Notes: generated from the letters alone by a model not told the origin. Positions 54,343 to 63,268 are shown, counted from the first letter of the stretch. The stretch is DNA of 64,000 nt from an uncultured Peptostreptococcus sp. (GCA_900759325.1 CAAEUW010000042.1:1-64000), one strand, 5' to 3'. Numbers and translations are program-made.

Positions 54343-55620
54343 CTAACTTATCTTTGATAATATGTCCTTTGGCTTCCTTATTAAAATCATCATACTTGCA
54401 AAAAGGACCGACACTATAATAATCCCTACTAAAAGACCACAGGCCTGCAAAAAGCTTGTCATAGCCCCTAGTCCACCACTGGCACTTAGGAGGTTATCAC
54501 TCAGGTTGGCTGGACTATCTGAATCCAGAAGTCCTCCAAGTATTTGTCCTACCAGGATATTTCCAAATAGGAGAGATACTAGCATTGCCGGTATGGATAT
54601 TAATAGGAGTTCAAGAATAAATTGACCCACAATCCTAGCCTTAGTCATTCCAATTGACAATAGTATTCCAATTTCATAAACCCTCTCCCTCATCCATAGG
54701 ATTAATATAAGGGATAGGACCACAATCCCACCTAACATTATTGAGTATGTCATTATCCTTATAATCTGTTTTATGCCACTTAAGGACTCCAAGGACTCTT
54801 CAAATGCATTTGTATCCTTTTCAAGACTATACTTTGACCAGTCTACACCTAGGTTTTTTACCTTCTTTAGGGCCAGATCTGTTGACTGGGGACCGTCTGG
54901 AAACAAGCCCAACTTGTTCACTAGCCCCTTGGACGGATCCCTATTCAGGGCCCTCTGACTAGATTCATAGTCTACAAAAACCATATTTTCACTAAAGTCG
55001 GATGATAAGCCAGTGTATTTTTCCTGCTTTTTACCGGAGAAAATACCTGCCACCCTAAAATTATGTTTAATATCTGACTTTCCTTTATCAGTCTCGATTA
55101 AGTCAAGACCAATGACATCGTTCAATTTCAGACTGTTTTTCTTAGCAAAGTCCTCATGTACGAGCATCTTATCCCTATCACTCTTTCCTATATGCTTGCC
55201 CTTTCTAAGACTAAAGACACCACTAGTAAATAGGGTATTCCTGCTAGTATCACTTGTTGCTTCAAGTGCTAAGAGGTTTTTAAATTCATCAGGCAGGTCA
55301 CTTCTTTCAACCTGTTGCTTCCCCTCTACTACCCTTATATTTACAGGACTTGCCAGTCCTTCATATATAGGAACTATATCTTTAATTTCCCCTATACTCT
55401 TTATAGACTTAAACTGGTCTAGGTCAAAATATCCATCTCCCTTTTTACTTATAGACAGGGATGAGTTAGAAGACCTGTATAGGGATTCCTCTAGTCTATC
55501 GCTAGACTTCATTACACTTAGGCAGGAATATAGGCATGAAAGGACTAGTGCCAAAATAACGAATACTATAAGCGTCCTATTTTTCTTCCTTGTAACGTAT
55601 GCTATAGCATTTTTAATCAT
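54343..55620 (-). CDS. ABC transporter permease, FtsX/MacB type (first permease)
   Basis: 425 residues, with N-terminal helix (15-35), an extracytoplasmic domain of about 230 residues and three C-terminal helices, including LWMRERVYEIGILLSIGMTK. It is a paralogue of the permease at 52301-53677 (shared NAIAYVTRKK start and shared VHEDFAKKN/VHKDLAKKN-type segment). A separate pair of permeases with one ATPase matches the arrangement in P19/FTR1-associated iron-uptake loci. The ribosome binding site is weak. Confidence 0.9.
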   Translation of the reverse strand: MIKNAIAYVTRKKNRTLIVFVILALVLSCLYSCLSVMKSSDRLEESLYRSSNSSLSISKKGDGYFDLDQFKSIKSIGEIKDIVPIYEGLASPVNIRVVEGKQQVERSDLPDEFKNLLALEATSDTSRNTLFTSGVFSLRKGKHIGKSDRDKMLVHEDFAKKNSLKLNDVIGLDLIETDKGKSDIKHNFRVAGIFSGKKQEKYTGLSSDFSENMVFVDYESSQRALNRDPSKGLVNKLGLFPDGPQSTDLALKKVKNLGVDWSKYSLEKDTNAFEESLESLSGIKQIIRIMTYSIMLGGIVVLSLILILWMRERVYEIGILLSIGMTKARIVGQFILELLLISIPAMLVSLLFGNILVGQILGGLLDSDSPANLSDNLLSASGGLGAMTSFLQACGLLVGIIIVSVLFASMMILIRKPKDILSKIS

Positions 55621-55638
55621 TTCACCACTAGCCCCCTT

Positions 55639-56472
55639 TTAATTTTTAATTCCATAGCTAATCGCATCCACAGGACAGGCATTCTTACACCTAGCACACC
55701 TGATACACTCTAGGTGGTTGCAATTTTGAACTGGGTCTATATTCATCTGACAGACCCTCTTACACCTGCCACAGCCAATACACTTATCCTTGTCTAACCT
55801 GTACCTAAAGACAGAAATAGGGTTAAAGACTGAGTATATTGCACCAAGTGGGCAGATATACTTACAGAAGGGTCTGTATACTACTATAGAAAGTAGGATA
55901 GTCAGTACCAAAATTAGTCCCTTCCAATAGTACAGGAAGCCAATTGCCCCCCTCATACTTTCATTTAACAATACAAGTGGTATTCCACCCTCTAGCATAC
56001 CCACAGGGCATACAAGCTTACAGAAATACGGTGACCCCTGACCCAATATATCCACGATAAATAGGGGTAGTATAATTACAAATACCAAGAGGATCACATA
56101 CTTTAGCTTCCTTAAATGCTTGTCGAACTTGAAGGTCTCCACCTTCTTGAAGAAAGGAATCTTGTGCAATAGGTCCTGGACCAAGCCAAATGGACATAGC
56201 CAACCACAGACAAACCTTCCAATCAGGGCCCCTATGAAGAATAAAAATCCAACCACATAATAGCTAAACTTATAATCTGAGTTTCCAATTACAGCCTGCA
56301 ATGCACCTATTGGGCAAGACCCCTTTGCCCCCGGGCATGAATAGCAATTCATACCCGGAACACAAACTTTTTTAAGGTCTCCACCGTAGATTTTACCAGT
56401 CTTAAATCCTTCAAAGTAGGAATTCGTAATCAGAAACCAAATAGATTGAAATAGATGTCTAAAACGATCCAT
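55639..56472 (-). CDS. Polyferredoxin-type membrane protein (NapH/CcoG-like 4Fe-4S protein)
   Basis: A 277-residue membrane protein from the ATG at 56472. An N-terminal Cys cluster (NCYSCPGAKGSCPIGA) is followed by about five membrane helices bearing the repeated FVCGWLCPFG / FCKLVCPVG / FCKYICPLGA motifs. The C-terminal ferredoxin domain has two 4Fe-4S sites (CIGCGRCKRVC and CIRCARCKNAC). It should pass electrons across the membrane. A longer frame to 56601 overlaps the small CXXC gene in another frame, so the later start is preferred, although its ribosome binding site is poor. Confidence 0.88.
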   Translation of the reverse strand: MDRFRHLFQSIWFLITNSYFEGFKTGKIYGGDLKKVCVPGMNCYSCPGAKGSCPIGALQAVIGNSDYKFSYYVVGFLFFIGALIGRFVCGWLCPFGLVQDLLHKIPFFKKVETFKFDKHLRKLKYVILLVFVIILPLFIVDILGQGSPYFCKLVCPVGMLEGGIPLVLLNESMRGAIGFLYYWKGLILVLTILLSIVVYRPFCKYICPLGAIYSVFNPISVFRYRLDKDKCIGCGRCKRVCQMNIDPVQNCNHLECIRCARCKNACPVDAISYGIKN

Positions 56473-56521
56473 AATCTTATATCTATTCTTTTTTGTTCCA
56501 AAATTTATTAACTTTTTAACC

Positions 56522-56674
56522 CTATCCAATTCCAATACACTCCATACAAATTCTGATGGCCTTATCAAGTACAACCTGGACCTCTCCAGTCTTGTAGCCA
56601 TGGTACATCATGGCCACACCAGCAAGTACAATTATCATAGGTAAGGCCCTACTCTTTAAAATTTTCTTACTCAT
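56522..56674 (-). CDS. CD1871A-family CXXC-motif membrane peptide (50 aa)
   Basis: A 50-residue protein: short basic N-terminus (MSKKILKSRALP), one membrane helix (about residues 12-24), then a polar segment and the C-terminal CMECIGIG with a CXXC. This ending matches what I know as the CD1871A family, small CXXC proteins of clostridia. The codons read cleanly from ATG 56674 to TAG 56522, and GGTGG precedes the start. It lies 23 bp after the TlpA-like gene and 49 bp before the polyferredoxin gene. The CXXC would be a thiol-redox site next to its electron partners. Topology is not certain. Confidence 0.8.
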   Translation of the reverse strand: MSKKILKSRALPMIIVLAGVAMMYHGYKTGEVQVVLDKAIRICMECIGIG

Positions 56675-56697
56675 ATATATCCACCGCTTATATCTAC

Positions 56698-57849
56698 TTA
56701 TTTTTTAACATTTGATAATTCTTTTTCTATAATCTTCTTCCAAGTAGCTGCATCTCTTGCACCAGAATAAGTATCACCAACTATCTTTCCATTCTTGTCT
56801 ACGAAGAATGTCTCTGGCACAGCCTGGATTCCTATCAACCTACCATTGAATAAAGTCTTGTCAGGTATTAGGAAAGGATAGGCTGCCTTTGACTTTTCCT
56901 TGATCAGCTTGGCCTTCTTTACAGCAGTCTGGTCTACATTTGCTCCATCATATGTATCAGTTACTATACCAACTATATTCACACCCTTGCTCTTCATTTC
57001 ATTGTGAACCTTGGCAAGGTCTGGTATCTCTCTAACACATGGTGAACACCAAGTAGCAAAAACATTTACCATAGTTAGGTCATACTTAGCAAAATCCTTG
57101 CTAGAGAATTCCTTACCGTCTATATCCTTGGCAACTACCTTACTTAAATCCTTGCTAGTCTCTCCATCAAAGGCCTGAGTCTGCTCTAAGTCACTCTTTT
57201 CTGCTAGGACAAAGCCATTATCAGGACGGTCCTTCTTTTCTATTATATCTACCTTAGTCTTGGCAAACTCTTCTAGGAAGCTACCCTTAGTACCAGACTT
57301 TGAACTGATATAGTAGTTGTACTTGCCATCTGCAGAAGTTCCCAGCTTCTTGTGAGTGTCACACTTAGTAATCTTAGATATTTCGTCTTCAGATAAGCTC
57401 TTTTCGAACATACCTATAGTACCCACTCTGGCAAGGCTATCCTTCCACTTGTCATATGCGTCACCCATCTTGTCTACTACAGCGTTTTTCTGCTCATCTG
57501 TAATATTACTGAAAGTTAAAATACCATACTTTAGGTCCTTGTCTACTGGACTCTGGTCATCTAGCATAACTATAGACTTATTTGTAAGATCCTTCTTAAG
57601 CTGGTCTGAAAGCTTGAACTTTAAGCCTAAAAATTCATATACATATTCATCCTTGACTGGCAATGTATAGTCAGCTGGCTTAAATGTGTTATCCTTGCCA
57701 CTTCCATTAGTCATACCCGCCTCTTCAGAGCTTACTGCCTGATTTTCCTTAGTCTTTGCCTTGTCATCTGATTTTTGACAGCCTACAGCCCCAAAAACTA
57801 GGCATAGGGACAGTAGTACTCCTGCTCCCTTTAGTGCATTCTTGTTCAT
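56698..57849 (-). CDS. TlpA/ResA-like thiol-disulfide oxidoreductase lipoprotein
   Basis: 383 residues. Lipoprotein signal peptide with the cleavage box in FGAVGCQKSDD (Cys 24). Residues about 50-235 are an extra domain I do not recognise, rich in Lys/Asp (VYEFLGLKFKLSDQLKKDL). Residues 240-383 are a TlpA thioredoxin domain with the active site ATWCSPCVREIP (CXXC) and the cis-Pro region AVPETFFVDK. It would act outside the membrane as a disulfide reductase or oxidase. It is the first gene of the operon; the ribosome binding site is AAGGAGGAA. Confidence 0.92.
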   Translation of the reverse strand: MNKNALKGAGVLLSLCLVFGAVGCQKSDDKAKTKENQAVSSEEAGMTNGSGKDNTFKPADYTLPVKDEYVYEFLGLKFKLSDQLKKDLTNKSIVMLDDQSPVDKDLKYGILTFSNITDEQKNAVVDKMGDAYDKWKDSLARVGTIGMFEKSLSEDEISKITKCDTHKKLGTSADGKYNYYISSKSGTKGSFLEEFAKTKVDIIEKKDRPDNGFVLAEKSDLEQTQAFDGETSKDLSKVVAKDIDGKEFSSKDFAKYDLTMVNVFATWCSPCVREIPDLAKVHNEMKSKGVNIVGIVTDTYDGANVDQTAVKKAKLIKEKSKAAYPFLIPDKTLFNGRLIGIQAVPETFFVDKNGKIVGDTYSGARDAATWKKIIEKELSNVKK

Positions 57850-57887
57850 AATAATTCCTCCTTAAATATCTTTACTTGTTATAAGGG

Positions 57888-57915
57888 AATATACCCCTTT
57901 TAATCTTAAGTTCAA
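57888..57915 (-). promoter_or_regulatory. Probable promoter of the redox/ABC operon
   Basis: Minus strand: TTGAAC (57910-57915), 16-bp spacer, TATATT (57888-57893), about 40 bp before the TlpA-like gene. Confidence 0.5.
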
Positions 57916-58004
57916 TCGTTTACAGATATATCTTATAATACTTTTATGAAACATATATGAAATAGATTTTTTTATGAAAAAATTTTTAAAAGTTTTTTTC
58001 GCAC

Positions 58005-58034
58005 AAAAAAGAGGCCCCCTTGGAGACCCCTCTT
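58005..58034 (-). terminator. Terminator after the CWB2 surface protein gene
   Basis: Minus strand: AAGAGG...TCTCCAAGGGGG...CCTCTT, with TTTTTTG following the stem. It starts 16 bp past the stop codon. Confidence 0.8.
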
Positions 58035-58049
58035 CATTTAGTATTAAAT

Positions 58050-60425
58050 TTATCTGGCTAGCTGTCTAGAGTCTGTATACCTCTTAGATATTTCTACAGC
58101 TGTATTATACCTATCGCTACCAGCTACTCTTTCCTTGTTCTTTATCCTTATAGTGTCTTCTATATTCTTAGATACTGAGTTATAGCCTCCACCTATTAGT
58201 AGGTTTTCAATTCCCCACTGGCTTACTGCAGCCTCTGTTACAGGATGAAGCTTGTCAGGCTTTGTAAGAAGGATTGGAGCCTTGAACTTGGCTGCCAATG
58301 AACTGATTGTGATACCATCTGGGAATTTTGTTCCATCTACTAGGATCAAGTCCTTTTCATTGTTAGTTAGTCTTCTCACCTGGTCAGCAACCTTGTAGGC
58401 AGTTTCATACCTAGTTGCTCCACCTATCCTATCAACAGCCTTAGTCTTTGCCTTAACTGTATCCTCAACATTCTTAGAGACAGATGTCTTTTCTCCACCA
58501 ATAGTTACCTTGTCTATTCTCCAAGCACCTAAAAGTCTATTAGTTACAGAGTTTAGGGCCTTTGGCTGAGTAAGTAGTATTGGAACCCTCTTCTGGTTTG
58601 CCAATGTAGAAAGTGTTATAACATCTGGGAAGTTTGTTCCATCTACTAGGATTACTTCGTTTTTATTGTTGCTTGTAAGTCTAACCTCGTCACCGATTTT
58701 TTCAGCAGTTTCATACCTATCCTTACCTGCAATTCTTCTAACATTGTAGCCTGCCTTTTTAAGCTGACTTACTACCTTTTCTGATACAGATGCTGGACCT
58801 CCAGAGATTATAACCTCATCAACACCTAGTCTCTTAATTTCCTTCATAGTATTATCAGAAACCTCATCAAGGCTAGTTAAAAGTATAGGGCACTTCTTTT
58901 CATTACCTAAAACTGTAGCTGTAAGTACATCTGTGTACTTGTACCCACTGGCAAGTATTACATACCTCTTAGATTGGTTGCCCCTATTATTTCTATTTCC
59001 ACCTGTGTTGTTTCCACTAGAGTTGTCCTTTACTATTACCTTGGCAGTCTTAGTCACATACTTGTCTGTATCAACCTTATATGAATACTTAACCCAGTAA
59101 GTTCCTGGTCTTGTCTTATCTACGTTATTTGTTACATCTAGCTCTGCATCAGTTATATCACGGCTACCACCGATTACCTTACGCCAAGTTAGGTTGTCGA
59201 ACTTGTTCCAAGCATCGCCAACATTTATAGTTATATCCTTAGTATCTAGGACCTTGTGTAGTTCAACATAGTATCTTGATAGCTGGACACCTGCATCGGC
59301 ATCATAAGTACCAAATTCAACATCCTGTCCATTCTTATCTGTAAGCTTTAGGCCAGATTTCATATTGTACTGGTAAGACTTCCATAGTCCCCTGTTTGCA
59401 CTATAGTTTACACTGTAGCCCTCATCTTTTACTGCATTGAATATCCTGTCTAGCTTGATTAGGTAGTATGAATGGTCATAGGCAACGCCATCGCTACCAT
59501 CTGCCTCATACTTAGCCAGATTAGTAGTAAATAGAAGCTTAGACATACTGTAAATCAGGTCACTCTTCTGTACTTTTGGCATAATTGCCTGGATCTTATC
59601 TGGGACCTGCTTGTATGTATTGTCTGGCATCTTATAGGCACCAACATAAACTCCATTTATCCTATCATCAACATTATATAGGTACTCTGATAGTCTAATC
59701 TTAGCCTTAGTAGACTTACGTGGACTTCCATAAAATGTTACTGGTAATTCTATATAGTCACCCTTTGTTGCCTGGCTTGTAGTCAGAGGTATATTAAAGT
59801 TAATAGTATCATTAGGGTCCATTGTTCCCGTAATCTGAATCTGATTTACTGATGACCAAGAAAAGTTGCTCAAGGCCCTTGCCTGGGCATATGTATAAGT
59901 GACATTCCCATCACACCTTAGCTGTATATTTACATCTGAACCATATGTTCCTGTAATCTCTGCAGCCTTCGTATCATCAATAAACCTAGCCACACCATTT
60001 TTCTTATTTTTGTTACTAAAATCATATAAAAGGTTGATATTAACCCTCTGACCTGTAGTATTTTTCACCTGGCCTACCACTGCTAGGTCGCTTGAATTTG
60101 TCATGTCATAGACATCTGCACTCGCCTCAACTGCCGCATAGTCATAATCATAGTCTGGATGACTTGGATTCCATGGAGCAAGCATATCCCAGTCCTTTGA
60201 AGAATATTCTGTGTTACCTGTCTTCTTGTTCTTGGCAACAAACCTTGCATAATATTCTATACCGTTATAGTTACTTGACTGGTCTGGAGTCTTGCTTAGC
60301 GGATTGTCATAAAAGCTATGTATACTTGACCTGTCAGTCACTGCATATGTAGTGCTCTTTGTGTGTAGCAAGCCCACAAAGGCAAAGCAGATTGCTACAA
60401 TTAATAAAGTCCTAATACTTTTCAT
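58050..60425 (-). CDS. Cell surface protein with three CWB2 wall-binding domains
   Basis: 791 residues. Signal peptide residues 1-28. Residues 30-390 form a large extracellular region that I do not recognise. Residues about 393-468 look like a bacterial Ig-like domain (ITINVGDAWNKFDNLTWRKV and RPGTYWVKYSYKV). A Gly/Asn/Arg linker (NNTGGNRNNRGNQS) leads to three CWB2 repeats (about 485-785), each with ILASG/ILVDG, KCPILLT-type, IxxIGG and RxxGxxRYETA/YNTA motifs. CWB2 triplets anchor proteins to the wall polymer in C. difficile and relatives. A possible -10 (TATAAT, minus strand) is at 60529-60534. Confidence 0.9.
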   Translation of the reverse strand: MKSIRTLLIVAICFAFVGLLHTKSTTYAVTDRSSIHSFYDNPLSKTPDQSSNYNGIEYYARFVAKNKKTGNTEYSSKDWDMLAPWNPSHPDYDYDYAAVEASADVYDMTNSSDLAVVGQVKNTTGQRVNINLLYDFSNKNKKNGVARFIDDTKAAEITGTYGSDVNIQLRCDGNVTYTYAQARALSNFSWSSVNQIQITGTMDPNDTINFNIPLTTSQATKGDYIELPVTFYGSPRKSTKAKIRLSEYLYNVDDRINGVYVGAYKMPDNTYKQVPDKIQAIMPKVQKSDLIYSMSKLLFTTNLAKYEADGSDGVAYDHSYYLIKLDRIFNAVKDEGYSVNYSANRGLWKSYQYNMKSGLKLTDKNGQDVEFGTYDADAGVQLSRYYVELHKVLDTKDITINVGDAWNKFDNLTWRKVIGGSRDITDAELDVTNNVDKTRPGTYWVKYSYKVDTDKYVTKTAKVIVKDNSSGNNTGGNRNNRGNQSKRYVILASGYKYTDVLTATVLGNEKKCPILLTSLDEVSDNTMKEIKRLGVDEVIISGGPASVSEKVVSQLKKAGYNVRRIAGKDRYETAEKIGDEVRLTSNNKNEVILVDGTNFPDVITLSTLANQKRVPILLTQPKALNSVTNRLLGAWRIDKVTIGGEKTSVSKNVEDTVKAKTKAVDRIGGATRYETAYKVADQVRRLTNNEKDLILVDGTKFPDGITISSLAAKFKAPILLTKPDKLHPVTEAAVSQWGIENLLIGGGYNSVSKNIEDTIRIKNKERVAGSDRYNTAVEISKRYTDSRQLAR

Positions 60426-60597
60426 TAAAATACACCCCCATTTAGTATTATTTATTCACTTAAAAAATAGCTTGTATTTATCGAAATATTTCAACAAATA
60501 TAAACTCTATTTTACACCCATTTCATAAATTATACAATATGTTTTTGAGATTAATAACTATATTATTTTTATAACAATTCCATTATCTTTAATTCTT

Positions 60598-60637
60598 CAA
60601 AAAAGACCTTAATTCTATCATCAAGGTCTCTTTTTTA
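60598..60637 (-). terminator. Terminator after the SMI1/KNR4 gene
   Basis: AAAAAAGACCTT pairs with AAGGTCTCTTTTTT (one mismatch) around a 12-nt loop; T-runs exist on both strands. It lies 28 bp past the stop. Confidence 0.75.
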
Positions 60638-60664
60638 TATATTTATTATAATTCTAACATACAA

Positions 60665-61258
60665 TTATTCATTTTCTATCATCTCTATAATCATGTCTAC
60701 AAGGTTTGTAATCCCCTCTGCTACATAGATAATTTCATCAGGATCGTGGATATAACATATAATTTGACCCTCCTTGCCACCTTGGCCTGGATCAAAGTCA
60801 AGCATTAGGTAGCAGGTATCACAGTATTCTGCAATAGGAAACCAGCTCTTATTAAAAAGGTAGGGATTTATCCTAGAATCCTTCATGGCTTCTATGTATT
60901 CACTGGTAAAATAGTCTGGAAAATCACTTAGAAGCGAATCCTTATTTTGGAAGTATTCCTTCGACCTCTCTATAGCTTGTAGGCTCATCAAGGAAAAGGC
61001 CATTTCCCTTTGACCTACTAGGGATGGAAGTATGGAAAAGAACTTACTCCCATTTTTGTAGCTGTAGAGGTCTTTTATATCGTGGGGGAGGGATATTTTA
61101 AATTTTTCTTCAAAGGCTTTTATGTCAGTTTCTGATGCACCTGTAATTTCTTGGTAATCGTCTAGGTGGCTTTCTGCTATTGGGTCGTCTAAGTCCCAGT
61201 CTTCGAAGTTGTTGCATATGTATTTTTCTATTATTTTTATTTTGTCTTTTAGCTGCAT
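60665..61258 (-). CDS. SMI1/KNR4 family protein
   Basis: A 197-residue soluble protein matching the SMI1/KNR4 (SUKH) fold: ASETDIKAFEEKFKISLPHD followed by LYSYKNGSKFF, and a C-terminal CYLMLDFDPGQGGKEGQIIC. SUKH proteins are often immunity proteins for polymorphic or contact-dependent toxins, but many are orphans. No toxin gene is seen next to it. GAGGTGGAA precedes the ATG at 61258. It lies 16 bp after the cardiolipin synthase gene and might be co-transcribed with it. Confidence 0.85.
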   Translation of the reverse strand: MQLKDKIKIIEKYICNNFEDWDLDDPIAESHLDDYQEITGASETDIKAFEEKFKISLPHDIKDLYSYKNGSKFFSILPSLVGQREMAFSLMSLQAIERSKEYFQNKDSLLSDFPDYFTSEYIEAMKDSRINPYLFNKSWFPIAEYCDTCYLMLDFDPGQGGKEGQIICYIHDPDEIIYVAEGITNLVDMIIEMIENE

Positions 61259-61274
61259 TTCCACCTCTATTTTT

Positions 61275-62852
61275 CTACATCAAGGGAGCTACAAACCTCC
61301 ACAGGCACTGGACAATCCTAAGTGAAGTCGACCTTCCACTAGCATACTTGTCCGTAACCTCATAGGACTGGTCAAACAGGTTTTCAAAGTCTGTCCTCAT
61401 ATCCCTTATGCAGTCCACATTATACAGGAAGACTCCATTTTCAAAGTGGTGGTAAAGACTCCTGTAGTCCATGTTTATAGTACCTATAATGGCAGTCTTG
61501 TCATCAGATATATGCTGCTTTGCATGGATAAAGCCAGGCATATATTCATATATCCTTACACCATTTCTGGCCAGGCTACCATAGTATGACCTAGTCATCT
61601 TATATATGATCCTCTTGTCAGGTATACCTGGAGTTACTATTCTTACATCTACCCCCCTCTTAGCTGCTGACGATAGCTCTTCACTCATATTGTCATCTAT
61701 CAAGAGATATGGGGTAGTAATATAAAGATAGTCCCTAGCATTTTTTATTTGGTTCATATAGGCATTTTCGGCCAGTAGCTCCTCTTTTAGGGGATTTTCT
61801 GCAAACGGCTGGATGATTATATTGTCTTCCTTCTTGTCTGAATGGTCCATTTGCTCTCCATCCTCCTGATCAGTCTGCCACTGGTTGATAAAGAGGCTTA
61901 TATCCTCATTTATACTTCTTGTATGCTTGCTGGCATGCCACATTTCCAAGAACATAAGGGTCAAGCTATCTACTGGCCTGCCCTCTATCCTTATACCGGT
62001 ATCCTTCCAGTGACCATATGGATTTACTAGGTTAAAGTACTCATCAGCCAGGTTATATCCACCTGTGAAGCCTATCTTACCGTCTATTACGCTTATCTTC
62101 CTATGGTCCCTATTGTTCATAAAGACATTAAATATCGGACCTATCTGGTTAAATACCCTACACTTTATTCCTTCTTCTTCTAGCCTATTCCTAAAGGACT
62201 TGTTTATAAATACAAGACTTCCTACATCATCGTATACAACCCTTACATCTAAACCCTGTCTAGCCTTTTCAACAAGAATTTCCTCTATTTCTTGGAAGGA
62301 TACAGAGTCCTCAATTGCATGGTATTCCATAAAGATAAACTTCTCAGCCTTTCTCATGGCTTCCTTCTGAGCCTCTATACCCTGTTTGGCATCTGGGTAG
62401 TATGTCACCTGACCTTCATTATATACTGGGAACCTGCCTATTTTAGATATATAGTGGGCCTGGCCATATATATCTGGATCTGTTTCCTTGATACCCTCCA
62501 AGATATGACTATCATCATATAGGTAGTGGTATACCTTGCCTAGGATATGCTTAAATCGCCTTTTTATAGTGTACTTGGATATACGGCTGGCAAATAGGGC
62601 ATATAGTATCAAGCCAGTTATTGGTAAAACCAATAAGAGTACCATCCACGGCATCTTCATAGCAGCGTTTGTATGCTTGCCATAAATCCTAATTACTAGA
62701 AGGAAGGCCAGGAAGTGGGTTATTCCCTCTGCTATTGGATAGATATCGTTAATCCAATCAACCTCGTAGATAATCCAGATAATCTGTATTATAATGGCTA
62801 TACCTGCTACACCAATCCTCACAATACTATTATTTTTCGTCTTCTTTTCCAC
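61275..62852 (-). CDS. cls: Cardiolipin synthase (phospholipase D superfamily)
   Basis: 525 residues. Two N-terminal membrane helices (about 10-33 and 40-58), a short basic stretch, then two PLD catalytic units with HRKISVIDGKIGFTGGYNL and HAKQHISDDKTAIIGTINMD. The enzyme joins two phosphatidylglycerols into cardiolipin. The second HxK motif reads HAKQ, which keeps His and Lys. The start is GTG (62852) within the end of the upstream cysteine-rich gene, preceded by GGGGGTGG, so the pair is coupled. Confidence 0.94.
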   Translation of the reverse strand: MEKKTKNNSIVRIGVAGIAIIIQIIWIIYEVDWINDIYPIAEGITHFLAFLLVIRIYGKHTNAAMKMPWMVLLLVLPITGLILYALFASRISKYTIKRRFKHILGKVYHYLYDDSHILEGIKETDPDIYGQAHYISKIGRFPVYNEGQVTYYPDAKQGIEAQKEAMRKAEKFIFMEYHAIEDSVSFQEIEEILVEKARQGLDVRVVYDDVGSLVFINKSFRNRLEEEGIKCRVFNQIGPIFNVFMNNRDHRKISVIDGKIGFTGGYNLADEYFNLVNPYGHWKDTGIRIEGRPVDSLTLMFLEMWHASKHTRSINEDISLFINQWQTDQEDGEQMDHSDKKEDNIIIQPFAENPLKEELLAENAYMNQIKNARDYLYITTPYLLIDDNMSEELSSAAKRGVDVRIVTPGIPDKRIIYKMTRSYYGSLARNGVRIYEYMPGFIHAKQHISDDKTAIIGTINMDYRSLYHHFENGVFLYNVDCIRDMRTDFENLFDQSYEVTDKYASGRSTSLRIVQCLWRFVAPLM

Positions 62853-63117
62853 TAGTCCACCCCCTCTTGGCTAATTCAAGTATCTTACTATACTTTCCTA
62901 TTATATATTCATACGATTCTGGCCTGTGGGGTAGGATACAATCAGTACAGTCTTTTATTCCATTTTCCCTGTATTTGAAATTGCCACCACACTGGTCTCC
63001 CAGTGTATAAAGTGGACAATAACAAAAGAGGCAGTTAAAGTCATCCGGTCTTTCTACCCTGTGGCAGGGAAAGTATTTACAGTCCTTGTTTGCAAAAAAT
63101 TTATATGAATTCTCCAT
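62830..63117 (-). CDS. Cysteine-rich small domain protein
   Basis: 95 residues with nine Cys within the first two thirds: CKYFPCH, NCLFCYCPLY, DQCGG, DCTDCILPH. This spacing matches the cysteine-rich small domain (PF04071-type, zinc-finger-like) as I remember it. The function is unknown, but metal binding is likely. The family sometimes occurs beside or fused to cobalamin genes; here it sits before cardiolipin synthase, overlapping it by 23 bp. The ribosome binding site is AAAGGA. Confidence 0.78.
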   Translation of the reverse strand: MENSYKFFANKDCKYFPCHRVERPDDFNCLFCYCPLYTLGDQCGGNFKYRENGIKDCTDCILPHRPESYEYIIGKYSKILELAKRGWTSGKEDEK

Positions 63118-63232
63118 CTATTAGTCCTTTCTCTGCTCCCTATCATTTCAACTCTGTAGGTCTTCTACATATCTATTATATCATACAAGGGGTACTTCTT
63201 TACCGGTCCATCCACAAACTATTTCTTCATAC

Positions 63233-63268
63233 CAAAAAGATGTATCCATTTTCATGAATACATCTTTT
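63233..63268 (-). terminator. Terminator after the AGCS symporter gene
   Basis: AAAAAGATGTAT pairs with ATACATCTTTT across a loop of about 12 nt, T-run on the minus strand. It lies 44 bp past the symporter stop codon. Confidence 0.8.

Noticed and set aside
55639..56601. Longer, 320-residue version of the polyferredoxin protein starting at 56601
   Set aside because: Its extra 43 residues are the out-of-frame reading of the small CXXC gene and have no ribosome binding site of their own.
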